Origin: Bacteroidales bacterium
GTDB lineage: Bacteria; Bacteroidota; Bacteroidia; Bacteroidales; WCHB1-69
Length of the DNA stretch: 30,304 bases
Assembly (NCBI GenBank): GCA_023229985.1
Contig: JALNYF010000024.1
Span: 1 to 30,304, forward strand
Reading direction: 5' to 3'
The position numbers and the translations under genes are program-made. Below are positions 15,303 through 23,832 of this stretch, in pieces (positions within the stretch are counted from its first letter, which is position 1; each line of letters begins with the position of its first letter). The notes under the pieces are model-generated. The model searched no databases. It was not told where the DNA came from and was given only the letters and a program-made list of their open reading frames with translations.

Positions 15303-17042
15303 TTATTTGACTACTTTGATATTGTTCCCACAATCATCAACAATCATCTTGTACCATTTTTGAGAATATTCAGGATGGTCGGGACTTTCGCATTGTGGTT
15401 TTTCGACATCAGTTTTAACGAACCTGCCCTCTTTCTCTTTCTTCACATTTCCGTCATTATATTTAACCAACAAATATTCGAACAAGCGATTCCATTCGGT
15501 GCAGACTTTACGGGTGCAGCTTGCGGAATAGTCGGTAAGGCGTTGTTGCGCTTGAGAGGGATCTATTTTATATAGTTCAATGATTTCACTTTGCATATTT
15601 TGAACATCGTTCACGAAAGCGGTTTCAATTTCTTGTTGGCGTTCATTAACGTGTTTAATCATATCGGAATAACGGGTATAGACAAGTTGGCTGACTTTGG
15701 TAAAAGTCCAATAAGCGGAGGTAGACGAATAATCTGTCATTGAGCCATTTCCTTCTCGCAGTTCCGCGGGTGGTCTAAGAATACCGCAGAACATCGGCAT
15801 ATAACAACTGCTGCCGGCATCATCAACGCCAAACCAGAGAATACCGCCGAAGCCGTTAGGCAGATTAGGTCTGGCTTGTGCGACGAAGGAGAATCCGGTT
15901 TGTTGGGTAGCGGTGGCGCGTTCGTGGATATAATCATTTCCGTCATACGACCATGTCATCGGACGCCAGCGATAAGGGCAGGCGAAAGGACCGGCACCCA
16001 AGTCTTTGGTCATATCCATGGAGGTGCCTTCGAAATGGTCGCGCATTAATTGCATAACATCTTGCACGGTCACTTTTTTGTCGGGTTTTATCCAAAGCGG
16101 GAAACGGTTTTTTAAATTTTCACCACGTGCATAATCCTCATATTGAGCCATTTGTGATGGAGAGCAGCGATAGAAAGCCATCCATACGCGTGATTCACAG
16201 AAGCGGGCACCACTAAAATCCAAAGGAGCGAAAGCGTCGCAGAAACTGAAGTTTGCATCCGCACCATCTTGTGGATAATATCCTTTTAATTTGGCAAAAG
16301 CAATGACATCGTCGCAATAAACCGTTTCTACTCCGGGCAAAAATATTTTATCAATTTCTTTTGATGTAATGGATGTTTTACCGTCTCTCAAGGGGAAATT
16401 AGTGATTCTCGCTTGATTAGCGTGACCGGAGATATATCCGTCGGGAATGCGGCGGGCAACCCAAACGGCGCCATTAGACCAACCTTTAACGATTTTTCCC
16501 TTGGCATCTTTCATTTCTGGACCTTTGCCGATAATTTCAAAAATCCAAGCTTCGTTGGGGTCGATAATGGAAAACGATTCTCCGCTGCTGCAATAGCCAT
16601 AAGCCTCAAGCAGTTCGCTCATCACTTTGATGGCTTCGCGTGCATTTTTGGCACGTTCCAAGGTAATATAAATCAATGAACCATAATCTATTAAGCCGGG
16701 AGTTCCTTCCAATTCGGCTCTGCCGCCATAAGTCGTTTCTCCGATTGCCAATTGGTATTCGTTCATATTTCCCACAACAGAATAAGTGTGTGGTATTTGA
16801 GGAATTTGACCTAATTTCTTACCGGTATCCCATTCCACAACATCGCGGAAGGAGCCGGCGGGGTGGTCGGCAGCAGGTGTATAATACAATTCGCCATACA
16901 AAGTATGGGAGTCGGCAGAGTATGTAACCATACAAGAACCATCGGCACTTGCGCCCTTGGTAATGATAAAATTGGTACAAGCCGACAATTGTCCGAGAGT
17001 CATAGCCAATAATGCCATGACAGAGATAAAGATTTTTCTCAT
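15303..17042 (-). CDS. Exported C69-family dipeptidase
   Basis: This 579-residue Ntn-hydrolase of peptidase family C69 (PepD/U34-like) probably cleaves dipeptides in the envelope or outside the cell. The N-terminus is a signal peptide (MRKIFISVMALLAMTLGQLSA) followed immediately by CTNFIITKGASADGS. C22 is the expected nucleophile, exposed when the leader is removed. Other family features are YSADSHTLYGELYY, SVVGNMNEYQLAIGETTYGG (89-108), an ITLERAKNAREAIKVM segment and a SFSIIDPNEAWIFEIIG stretch. The residues before the cysteine, LSAC, also fit a lipobox, so lipidation versus cleavage cannot be decided from sequence. It follows uspA by 6 bp. Confidence 0.93.
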   Translation of the reverse strand: MRKIFISVMALLAMTLGQLSACTNFIITKGASADGSCMVTYSADSHTLYGELYYTPAADHPAGSFRDVVEWDTGKKLGQIPQIPHTYSVVGNMNEYQLAIGETTYGGRAELEGTPGLIDYGSLIYITLERAKNAREAIKVMSELLEAYGYCSSGESFSIIDPNEAWIFEIIGKGPEMKDAKGKIVKGWSNGAVWVARRIPDGYISGHANQARITNFPLRDGKTSITSKEIDKIFLPGVETVYCDDVIAFAKLKGYYPQDGADANFSFCDAFAPLDFSGARFCESRVWMAFYRCSPSQMAQYEDYARGENLKNRFPLWIKPDKKVTVQDVMQLMRDHFEGTSMDMTKDLGAGPFACPYRWRPMTWSYDGNDYIHERATATQQTGFSFVAQARPNLPNGFGGILWFGVDDAGSSCYMPMFCGILRPPAELREGNGSMTDYSSTSAYWTFTKVSQLVYTRYSDMIKHVNERQQEIETAFVNDVQNMQSEIIELYKIDPSQAQQRLTDYSASCTRKVCTEWNRLFEYLLVKYNDGNVKKEKEGRFVKTDVEKPQCESPDHPEYSQKWYKMIVDDCGNNIKVVK

Positions 17043-17048
17043 AATTAA

Positions 17049-17897
17049 TTATTTTGTAATAGGAGCACGATTAATATTAGGAATAACTAATAGTGGCATA
17101 GTTGCATAATTCATTAATTGACGAGTATTGCTACCGAGCCAGAAAGCGGAAATATCATCTTCTTCCTCTCTCATGATGACCATTAAATTAACGTCTTCAT
17201 TGCGTGCCCATTCAACAGTAGCTTTCGATGAAATTCCACGAACATCAATGGTAGAAGCGGAGTATCTAATGCCGGCTGCTTCGCACATTGTAACGGCGTG
17301 GTTTAATTGCACGGTGATAATATGTTTTGTTTCAGCACTGCACGGAGAGCATACACCCAACAGTATCAACTTGGCTGCAAAGTACTTACAGCAATTGATG
17401 GCAGTTGTGATTTTTTGTAGTGTTTCAAAACTTGTATCTATCGGGGCTAATATTTTCGTTAAATCTCTATTAATTTGAACATTATTACCAATAATAAGTA
17501 CGGGGACTTTGGACAAGCCGACAATTTTCATGGTGTTGCTACCCACGAACATTTCTTCAAATCCGGAAACACCGTGTGAACCGACAACGAGCATGGAATC
17601 AGGAAGGTTCCCCGCATATTGAGTTAATTCCAAAAAGGCTTTCCCTTCGAGGATGACACTGTGAATTTCGCTCTTCGGGGCTTCGATTTTGCTCAAATTT
17701 ACCAATTCGTCCAATTTCTCCTGCGCAACTTTAATCATGGCTTTATCATTGGTAATGCCCAATTTGCTAGACGCACCGGGAGTCTTAACCCAAACAATGT
17801 GTATTTTAGCTTTAGTCTTTAAAGAAACCGCAACAGCATGACGAAGCGCATTGATCGAATTTTGAGAAAAGTCAATTCCTACTACAATATTTTTCAT
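17049..17897 (-). CDS. Tandem universal stress protein (two UspA domains)
   Basis: This 282-residue cytosolic protein has two UspA folds: ~1-138 (KNIVVGIDFSQNSINALRHA at the start) and ~147-275 (KILAPIDTSFETLQK). The first domain keeps the ATP-binding pattern G-2x-G-9x-G-S as G106, G109, G119 and S120, and then VPVLII. In the second domain the glycines of this loop are replaced by an acidic stretch (REEEDDI) and only GSNT survives, so it probably does not bind ATP. Proteins of this type modulate stress or energy responses; the partner is unknown. The gene sits 31 bp after rfbA, the widest gap in the cluster, and 6 bp before the C69 peptidase. Confidence 0.92.
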   Translation of the reverse strand: MKNIVVGIDFSQNSINALRHAVAVSLKTKAKIHIVWVKTPGASSKLGITNDKAMIKVAQEKLDELVNLSKIEAPKSEIHSVILEGKAFLELTQYAGNLPDSMLVVGSHGVSGFEEMFVGSNTMKIVGLSKVPVLIIGNNVQINRDLTKILAPIDTSFETLQKITTAINCCKYFAAKLILLGVCSPCSAETKHIITVQLNHAVTMCEAAGIRYSASTIDVRGISSKATVEWARNEDVNLMVIMREEEDDISAFWLGSNTRQLMNYATMPLLVIPNINRAPITK

Positions 17898-17928
17898 AAT
17901 TATTAAATTAAATTTATACTATTTTTAT

Positions 17929-18789
17929 CTATTTTACTAAGTTCATTAAATACTCACCATAGCCGCTTTTCAAAAGTGGTTGTGCAATTTTGACTAATTG
18001 TTCACTGTCAATAAATTTCATTTTATAGGCTACTTCTTCAATGCAGCCTACTTTTAAACCTTGACGTTCTTCCACAACTTGCACGAATTGGGTGGCGTCA
18101 ATCAGGGATTTGAAAGTCCCGGTGTCTAACCAAGCGGTTCCGCGGTCTATTTTACACACCTTCAACTTCTTATGTTCCAAATAGTAGCGGTTTACGTCTG
18201 TAATTTCATATTCGCCGCGCTGACTTGGTTTTACGTTGGCAGCAACTTCTACAACGGAATTGTCGTAAAAATAAAGTCCCGGTACAGCATAGTTGGATTT
18301 TGGATTTTTCGGTTTTTCTTCGATAGAGACGGCGTTCATCTCTTCGTCGAACTCCACAACGCCGTATCTTTCAGGGTCGGAAACGTGATATGCAAAGACA
18401 ACGCCACCAATCGGGTTATTGTTGGTTTGCAAATTATCTTCGAACCCACCACCATAGAAAATATTGTCACCAAGTACCAATGCCACTTTGTCGTTTCCGA
18501 TAAAATCTGCCCCTAACACGAAAGCCTGTGCCAAACCGTTGGGTATATTTTGAACTACATATTCAAAACGGCAGCCCAAACGAGTGCCATCGCCGAGTAA
18601 TCTCTCGAACTGCGGCAAATCGGTAGGCGTAGAAATAATGAGTATTTCATTAATTCCCGCGGACATAAGGGTGGAGAGCGGGTAATAAATCATGGGTTTG
18701 TTGTAAATGGGCATCAATTGTTTGCTCATTGCCAAGGTCAAGGGGTGCAACCGTGTTCCGGATCCGCCGGCCAGAATAATACCTTTCAT
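17929..18789 (-). CDS. rfbA: Glucose-1-phosphate thymidylyltransferase
   Basis: This enzyme converts glucose-1-phosphate and dTTP to dTDP-glucose, the first step to dTDP-L-rhamnose and related surface sugars. At 286 residues it has the usual RmlA length. It shows the nucleotidyltransferase signature GGSGTRLHPLT (8-18) with K23, SKQLMPIYNKPMIYYPLSTL, LVLGDNIFYG (with D108), EEKP (157-160), RGEYEITDVN (191-200) and TAWLDTGT (218-225). No rfbB, rfbC or rfbD lies next to it, so the rest of the pathway must be elsewhere. It is placed 8 bp after the ElbB-type gene. Confidence 0.96.
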   Translation of the reverse strand: MKGIILAGGSGTRLHPLTLAMSKQLMPIYNKPMIYYPLSTLMSAGINEILIISTPTDLPQFERLLGDGTRLGCRFEYVVQNIPNGLAQAFVLGADFIGNDKVALVLGDNIFYGGGFEDNLQTNNNPIGGVVFAYHVSDPERYGVVEFDEEMNAVSIEEKPKNPKSNYAVPGLYFYDNSVVEVAANVKPSQRGEYEITDVNRYYLEHKKLKVCKIDRGTAWLDTGTFKSLIDATQFVQVVEERQGLKVGCIEEVAYKMKFIDSEQLVKIAQPLLKSGYGEYLMNLVK

Positions 18790-18797
18790 ACTATATA

Positions 18798-19445
18798 TTA
18801 TATATTGTCTAAAATAGTTTCTATCAAATTATCTGCACTCTCGGCAATGTCGGAAATCGTGGCGGGCAGCATGTAGCAAGGAGTAGTAAAAATCATATTC
18901 TGTTTATCGGCGATAACCTCTGTTTGCTGCGTATTGACGTGAGCCGCGCCCATTTTCTCCACATCTTTAATCGTGCCGACATGCATGCCAACAGTAACAG
19001 TGATGTTGCCGAGTACTTTTGCCAACAACACGGGTGCAATGCACAAGGCACCAATCGGTTTGTGAAGGTTGTGGGTTTCCACAATTGCTTTTCTAACGGA
19101 ATCAAGAACTTTTGCATTCACGCCATCGATGGCGTAGGTGAATAGGTTTTTTGCTGTACCGTTACCACCCGGCAGCACCAACGCATCAAAATCGGCGGGA
19201 TTATATTCTTCAATATCGTGAATGTCGCCGCGGGCAATGCGGGCGGCTTCCACCAGCATATTGCGGGTTTCGTCCATCGGCTCACGAGTCAGGTGATTGA
19301 TGACTTGATATTGCGGAACATTCGGAGCAAAAATCGTGTACAAACAATCTTTCTTATCAATAGCCAACAACGTCAACACGGCTTCATGAATTTCCGAACC
19401 GTCCAACTGTCCACAACCGTTTAAGATAACTGCAAATTTTTTCAT
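18798..19445 (-). CDS. elbB: ElbB-type DJ-1/PfpI family protein (isoprenoid biosynthesis glyoxalase)
   Basis: This 215-residue cytosolic protein closely follows the Escherichia coli ElbB pattern: KKFAVILNGCGQLDGSEIHE, VLTLLAI, VINHLTREPMDETRNMLVEA, LVLPGGNGTAKNL and KPIGALCIAPVLL. C135 in ALCIAP is the nucleophile-elbow cysteine of the DJ-1 superfamily. E. coli ElbB has weak glyoxalase activity and was first linked to isoprenoid synthesis, but its true substrate is unsettled, so function here is assigned by family only. It is packed between cdd (11 bp) and rfbA (8 bp). Confidence 0.92.
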   Translation of the reverse strand: MKKFAVILNGCGQLDGSEIHEAVLTLLAIDKKDCLYTIFAPNVPQYQVINHLTREPMDETRNMLVEAARIARGDIHDIEEYNPADFDALVLPGGNGTAKNLFTYAIDGVNAKVLDSVRKAIVETHNLHKPIGALCIAPVLLAKVLGNITVTVGMHVGTIKDVEKMGAAHVNTQQTEVIADKQNMIFTTPCYMLPATISDIAESADNLIETILDNI

Positions 19446-19456
19446 ATATAAGGTTT

Positions 19457-19948
19457 TTATTTTTCAGGCAAAAATCCTGCATGGAAGCCAAGGGGAAGCA
19501 AATCAGCAACGGAGGCAAGTTCCCAAATGTCACCGCTTTGTGCGCCCAAAATCACTTTGATGGGAGAATTAAAACGGTTTTCATATTCCGATAATACTTG
19601 GCGGCAAGAACCGCAGGGAACAACAGGGGACGTGAGTGCCTCAGTCGGATTAATGGCACTGATGGCAATTTTTTTAAACGGCACCCCCGGGAAACGGGAA
19701 GACGCATAAAAAGCCGTCGTGCGTTCGGCGCATAAACCAGCCGGATAAACAGCATTTTCCTGATTGTTTCCGGTAACAATTTCGCCATTGGCAAGCAATA
19801 TCGCTGCCCCTACCTGAAATTTTGAATACTTCGCATAAGCTCGTGTCGCTGCTTCCCGCGCACTTTCCAACAATTGTCTGTCTTCTTTCAACAGCTCACT
19901 CTCTTTCTCGTAAATTGTAAATGTAGTCGTAATACTCTTTGTCTTCAT
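19457..19948 (-). CDS. cdd: Cytidine deaminase
   Basis: This pyrimidine-salvage enzyme deaminates cytidine and deoxycytidine to the uridine forms. The zinc site is complete: C73-A-E75 in GLCAERTTAF (C73 ligand, E75 proton shuttle) and C112/C115 in PCGSCRQVLSEY. The substrate-binding FQVGAAI and NNQENA motifs precede it. At 163 residues it is longer than the ~135-residue tetrameric enzymes, mainly through a ~25-residue N-terminal extension. The start lies 5 bp after the M14 peptidase stop. Confidence 0.95.
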   Translation of the reverse strand: MKTKSITTTFTIYEKESELLKEDRQLLESAREAATRAYAKYSKFQVGAAILLANGEIVTGNNQENAVYPAGLCAERTTAFYASSRFPGVPFKKIAISAINPTEALTSPVVPCGSCRQVLSEYENRFNSPIKVILGAQSGDIWELASVADLLPLGFHAGFLPEK

Positions 19949-19953
19949 CTAAT

Positions 19954-22233
19954 TTAATTTTTAACTACTTTTAAAGTGGTAGTTTCTTTTTTATTTTCAA
20001 TTATCCTAACAAAATAAACACCCCGCGCCTGCCCACGCATATCCAATTCCATCGCAGCGCCTTCGCTTTTTTTCGAAATAATATTTCTTCCATAAACATC
20101 AAAAACAAAAATCTCAAAATCCGGATTTCCATTTTTTGAAACAATAGTAGTGCTTTCAGTCACCGGATTCGGGAATATTTGCCATTGATTGTTACTGTTT
20201 TCTGCCACACCGGCTTCGCCCTCAACGGTAAGTGTCAGGTTTAACAGACTGTCACACCCGTTTGCACTGATCAGCGTTGTTTGATAAGTGTAAACCCCGA
20301 CTGTCGTTCCAAAGATTAAGTCGTTGCCAAAAATATAGGAATCACCAAGGCTAATAGAATCAACAATATTCGTGGTATATGCGGGATAAATGGTGATATG
20401 AAGTTGGAGAATACTATCTGCCGAATAGGGTCCGGCATCGGGATAAACCAATGTGTAATCACCACTATTTGAATAAGTTACACCCTCATATTCAATTGCT
20501 GTACAACCTGTCAGCGTTAATTCGCCATAAACCGTATCGGGAACATCTAACACATATACCGTCACTTCACCTCTGTCGCTTTGGCACAAAACATCATTAT
20601 CTTGTGTAATTTCCTGCAACCAATAGGTAGTGCTTTCATCTAACGCGGGCGTAACAAAATTATTACCGATATAGATGGGGTTCGAACTGATTGGGGAATC
20701 GTACCAATAGATGTCGTAATTGGAAGTGGCTGATAACGTACCGCTTTCGCCGGGGAGAACATAGATATCTTCCACTTCAGGCATAGAAACCAGCGGCACC
20801 ATTTGAACATCTCTTATCACCACATTTTGGTCGGTGGCGGTAACGTTAAAAGTTTGTGGTTGATAGCAATCTGCGGTTACAGTCACGCTATAGGTTCCGG
20901 CTTTAACGGGGCGGTGATAGTTGCCAAGGGGCAAATGAGAATAGACTTCCGAATTGTCTTGATCGTGATTTTGAATAAAAATTTTGGCTTCGAGAGGTTC
21001 GTGGGTCACGGCATCGGTCACAATGCCGCGAAAACCGTACAAGCACTCTTCAATATAGCGTAACAAAGAAATTTTACTTGCGTTCCAATAATTTGGTAAT
21101 TCACTACTATTCACTACTTTATCAGTTCCAACTTCATAAGTTATTTCTCTGCAATAGCGATAATAGGTCATAAAATCCTGACGCGATCCGGTAATCACGT
21201 ACCAATCGCCGCCCTCGGTTACGCCGCCTTCGTCAGTCATATAAGAAGCGTCGATCACGTAGCAGCTATCCACATAATTTTGGCAGATGTATTCAAACCA
21301 GCTGGCATCGGCGTGACTTCTTTGTCGGGAAGTCCAAGAATCCCACGGGTAGTTTGCCAATTCTGCACCGCCGTGAAAATTGGCGGACATAACGAAATGA
21401 TGTTGAGCGGAAAAGTCCATCATCGCTTGGATTTCGGGTTGAATATTGGCTGTATTTTCAACGCCGGGGCCCGGGTAATTGCGGTTCAAGTCGATATTAT
21501 TATTGTTGGCGCGGGTTGATGTGGGAGAATCATTGATGGTATTATCGTTGGTTTTATAGGTGCCGTCGGGATTTTCGTTCGGACAAATCCACAAATCCAC
21601 GTTATTGATGATATTTTGTACAATAGGGTCTGTTTCGCTATTATTTAATATGTAATCAATGAGATGGAGCATAAAATAGAAGCCCACGACTTCGTCGCCG
21701 TGCATGGTGGAGCTGTACAAGAAGGAGGGTTTATTGGAAGGTTGGTGGAGGGTGTTGCTGATATGAGCAACTAAGATGGAGTGATCACCGGCGGGAGTGA
21801 CAGCCAAGATGGTATCAATGTCGCAGAGGTTTGGAAATTGGGTTTGAAAATTCTGCATCATTTGTGTATAAGTGGAATAGGTCGGGTAGCGGTTCCAGCC
21901 TGACATTTGAGACACGGTAGTAGCCATGGACACGGTAGCGCGGTTGGGTTCAATCATCTCGAAAGGCAGATTGCGTTCCACAAAAGCGGCATAATCCTGA
22001 TTGGCAAGCCATACGCGAACATCATACTGTCCGGTTCGCTCATTCCATTTTACATCATCGACTGAAAACTGACGAGACAAATCGTTGATTTCGTTTTTAG
22101 AAGCAACGCTCATTTTGACATATACTTCAGATGCCTGATAATTGAGCAACCGTTCTGCCTGCGATTGAGCCAAAACAGCAGTGATGGTTGTCAGTATAAG
22201 CGAAATAAAAAATAATACTTTTTTTATAATCAT
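19954..22233 (-). CDS. Secreted M14 zinc carboxypeptidase with T9SS sorting domain
   Basis: This 759-residue exported metallocarboxypeptidase probably trims peptides outside the cell. A signal peptide covers residues 1-22 (ending VLA-Q). The M14 zinc ligands are H178 and E181 (STMHGDEVVG) and H287 (ANFHGGAELANYPWD). The substrate-binding DLNRNYPGP is at 248-256, and the catalytic glutamate is E367 in EITYEVG. A carboxypeptidase-regulatory-like beta domain follows (~402-485), then an Ig-like segment, and two modules like those of the giant repeat protein, the second with GCDSLLNLTLTVEG near residue 660. A T9SS sorting domain ends the protein (QIFPNPVTESTTIVS, DVYGRNIISKK, ARGVYFVRI). It starts 12 bp downstream of dapA. 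Confidence 0.95.
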   Translation of the reverse strand: MIIKKVLFFISLILTTITAVLAQSQAERLLNYQASEVYVKMSVASKNEINDLSRQFSVDDVKWNERTGQYDVRVWLANQDYAAFVERNLPFEMIEPNRATVSMATTVSQMSGWNRYPTYSTYTQMMQNFQTQFPNLCDIDTILAVTPAGDHSILVAHISNTLHQPSNKPSFLYSSTMHGDEVVGFYFMLHLIDYILNNSETDPIVQNIINNVDLWICPNENPDGTYKTNDNTINDSPTSTRANNNNIDLNRNYPGPGVENTANIQPEIQAMMDFSAQHHFVMSANFHGGAELANYPWDSWTSRQRSHADASWFEYICQNYVDSCYVIDASYMTDEGGVTEGGDWYVITGSRQDFMTYYRYCREITYEVGTDKVVNSSELPNYWNASKISLLRYIEECLYGFRGIVTDAVTHEPLEAKIFIQNHDQDNSEVYSHLPLGNYHRPVKAGTYSVTVTADCYQPQTFNVTATDQNVVIRDVQMVPLVSMPEVEDIYVLPGESGTLSATSNYDIYWYDSPISSNPIYIGNNFVTPALDESTTYWLQEITQDNDVLCQSDRGEVTVYVLDVPDTVYGELTLTGCTAIEYEGVTYSNSGDYTLVYPDAGPYSADSILQLHITIYPAYTTNIVDSISLGDSYIFGNDLIFGTTVGVYTYQTTLISANGCDSLLNLTLTVEGEAGVAENSNNQWQIFPNPVTESTTIVSKNGNPDFEIFVFDVYGRNIISKKSEGAAMELDMRGQARGVYFVRIIENKKETTTLKVVKN

Positions 22234-22245
22234 ATTGTTAGAACT

Positions 22246-23121
22246 CTAAATGTTCAATAATTGTTCCATATACTCGTATAATTCATGAGATACGGGTACT
22301 TGAGGAAGTCTCAAACGGTTAGTAATTTTCCCTTGCATCGACATAAAAGCCTTAACGCCGGAGGGGTTTCCTTCTTTGAAGCAGGCTTGGGTAATATCCA
22401 GAAGGGCGGCGTGTTCGGAACGGGCAACTGCGTAGTTCTCGTCGAGAGCGGCGTGCACCATCCTGCTAACTTCTTTTGGGAAAGCGTTTGCCACAACCGA
22501 GATAACGCCGATGGCACCGACAGCTATCAGGGGAACGGTAATGGCATCATCGCCGGAAATCACCACAAAGTTATCGGGTTTATGCGCTATCACCCTCATA
22601 ATTTGATTCATATTACCGGATGCCTCCTTGATGGCAATAATATTGGAGCAATCGGCGGCAATGCGAATGGTGGTATCAGCTTCGATATTGCAGCCGGTAC
22701 GCGCGGGCACATTATATAAAATGATGGGCAACGGAGAATTTTGAGACAAAGTGTAATAATGGTGATACAAACCTTCTTGCGAAGGACGACTGTAAAATGG
22801 GGCCACCGACAAAATGGCATCAACGCCGGTAAAGTCCTTTTCTTGTAATTGTTGAACCACTTGCTGTGTATTGGGACCTCCCACACCGCGAATGACCGGA
22901 ACACGCCGCTGCGCAACCCTGACGATGTGTTCAACGACCTCATCTTTTTCTTTTTCCGAAAGTGTAGGAATCTCACTGGTCGTTCCCAAAGCAACCAAAT
23001 AATCAACGCCATTCTGTATCAAATTCTCTACCAGCTTTTCCAAATTGGAAAAATCAATTTCGCCGGACTCCAAAAAAGGAGTAATTACGGCCACTCCTAA
23101 GCCACGCAAACGATTTATCAT
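22246..23121 (-). CDS. dapA: 4-hydroxy-tetrahydrodipicolinate synthase
   Basis: This enzyme condenses pyruvate with aspartate semialdehyde, the first step committed to diaminopimelate and lysine, and so supplies peptidoglycan. At 291 residues it is a normal TIM-barrel DapA. The Schiff-base lysine is K165 (IIAIKEASGN), with Y136 (ILYNVPARTG) and R141 in place. The T47-T48 pair sits in ALGTTSE, and Y110 in APFYSRP. The TTSE loop has serine where many DapA proteins have glycine or alanine. Its ATG overlaps the DUF6913 stop by 4 bp (ATGA), so the two are translationally coupled. Confidence 0.96.
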   Translation of the reverse strand: MINRLRGLGVAVITPFLESGEIDFSNLEKLVENLIQNGVDYLVALGTTSEIPTLSEKEKDEVVEHIVRVAQRRVPVIRGVGGPNTQQVVQQLQEKDFTGVDAILSVAPFYSRPSQEGLYHHYYTLSQNSPLPIILYNVPARTGCNIEADTTIRIAADCSNIIAIKEASGNMNQIMRVIAHKPDNFVVISGDDAITVPLIAVGAIGVISVVANAFPKEVSRMVHAALDENYAVARSEHAALLDITQACFKEGNPSGVKAFMSMQGKITNRLRLPQVPVSHELYEYMEQLLNI

Positions 23122-23654
23122 AATGATTCACCTTTTAATTGCTGTGTATAATATGTAATGTTCTTCAATAATTCCCAATGCTCCATGGGCTTATCTGTTT
23201 GTATGAGTAAATCATAGTAATTTGAATACTCTTGATGCGCTCCCACAATAAAATGTGCGCGCGACAACGAAAGTATCAACTCAAAAATATCTGAACTCTC
23301 ATTCGAAAAATCTATCAAAATATCAAACTCGGTCTTCAAAAAATCATCAACTTGGACCTTTTCGGGTTTCCCATACCAAGTCAAATCCTTATTGCAGAAA
23401 TAATCCGCTGAAAGCTGCTGTAAACAATAAAAAGGAACGATTTTATCATCAATGTAGCCCAACAGCCATACATAACGATTCGCAGCTTGCAAACTTGCAA
23501 AAACTTCATAAATCTCTTTGTACGTGTCCTCTGTCGTAATATTACAGAGCAATCCTACACTTTTCGCTCTCTGCAATGAAACCACATCAACGCTTCTAAC
23601 TGCTTTTCTTTCAGCTATATATTTCTTTAAAAAATGCTTCTTTATAAAATTCAT
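23118..23654 (-). CDS. DUF6913-like protein, first gene of the long operon
   Basis: This 178-residue cytosolic protein has no signal peptide. Its basic N-terminus (MNFIKKHFLKKYIAERKA) is followed by a mixed alpha/beta body with VGLLCNIT, VWLLGYIDDKIVP, DLTWYGKPEK, FDILIDFSNE and FIVGAHQE. This layout fits the DUF6913 family, which in Bacteroidales is often found just upstream of dapA. Its biochemical role is unknown. The 4-bp overlap with dapA and the lack of a closer promoter make it the likely leader gene of the eleven-gene run. Confidence 0.75.
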   Translation of the reverse strand: MNFIKKHFLKKYIAERKAVRSVDVVSLQRAKSVGLLCNITTEDTYKEIYEVFASLQAANRYVWLLGYIDDKIVPFYCLQQLSADYFCNKDLTWYGKPEKVQVDDFLKTEFDILIDFSNESSDIFELILSLSRAHFIVGAHQEYSNYYDLLIQTDKPMEHWELLKNITYYTQQLKGESL

Positions 23655-23687
23655 TCCGGCAATTTATTCTTCATTTTTTTTAAAGTA

Positions 23688-23695
23688 CAAAAATA
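23688..23695 (-). promoter_or_regulatory. Candidate -7 element of the long operon
   Basis: On the minus strand this reads TATTTTTG, matching TAnnTTTG, 34 bp upstream of the DUF6913 start codon. A 40-bp imperfect palindrome lies immediately upstream. No -33 TTG was seen at standard spacing, and the A/T-rich context weakens the call. Confidence 0.4.
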
Positions 23696-23696
23696 T

Positions 23697-23736
23697 ATCT
23701 TTTTTTTAAATAAAGTACTTTATATATAAAAAAGAT
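23697..23736. promoter_or_regulatory. 40-bp imperfect palindrome upstream of the long operon
   Basis: The centre is the perfect 14-mer ATAAAGTACTTTAT (23710-23723). Complementarity extends outward to 23697 and 23736 with only two mismatched pairs (709/724 and 706/727). It directly abuts the candidate -7 element on its upstream side, where a regulator could act. It could be an operator or a weak hairpin; being almost all A/T, it may also be partly chance. Confidence 0.4.
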
Positions 23737-23832
23737 TGCAGGAAAAAAAAATAAGATAATTTCTTACAAATTGTAGTACAAAAAAAGACACCACATCCTT
23801 TGATATTACCTCTTTTTCTTATAAAAATTTTG

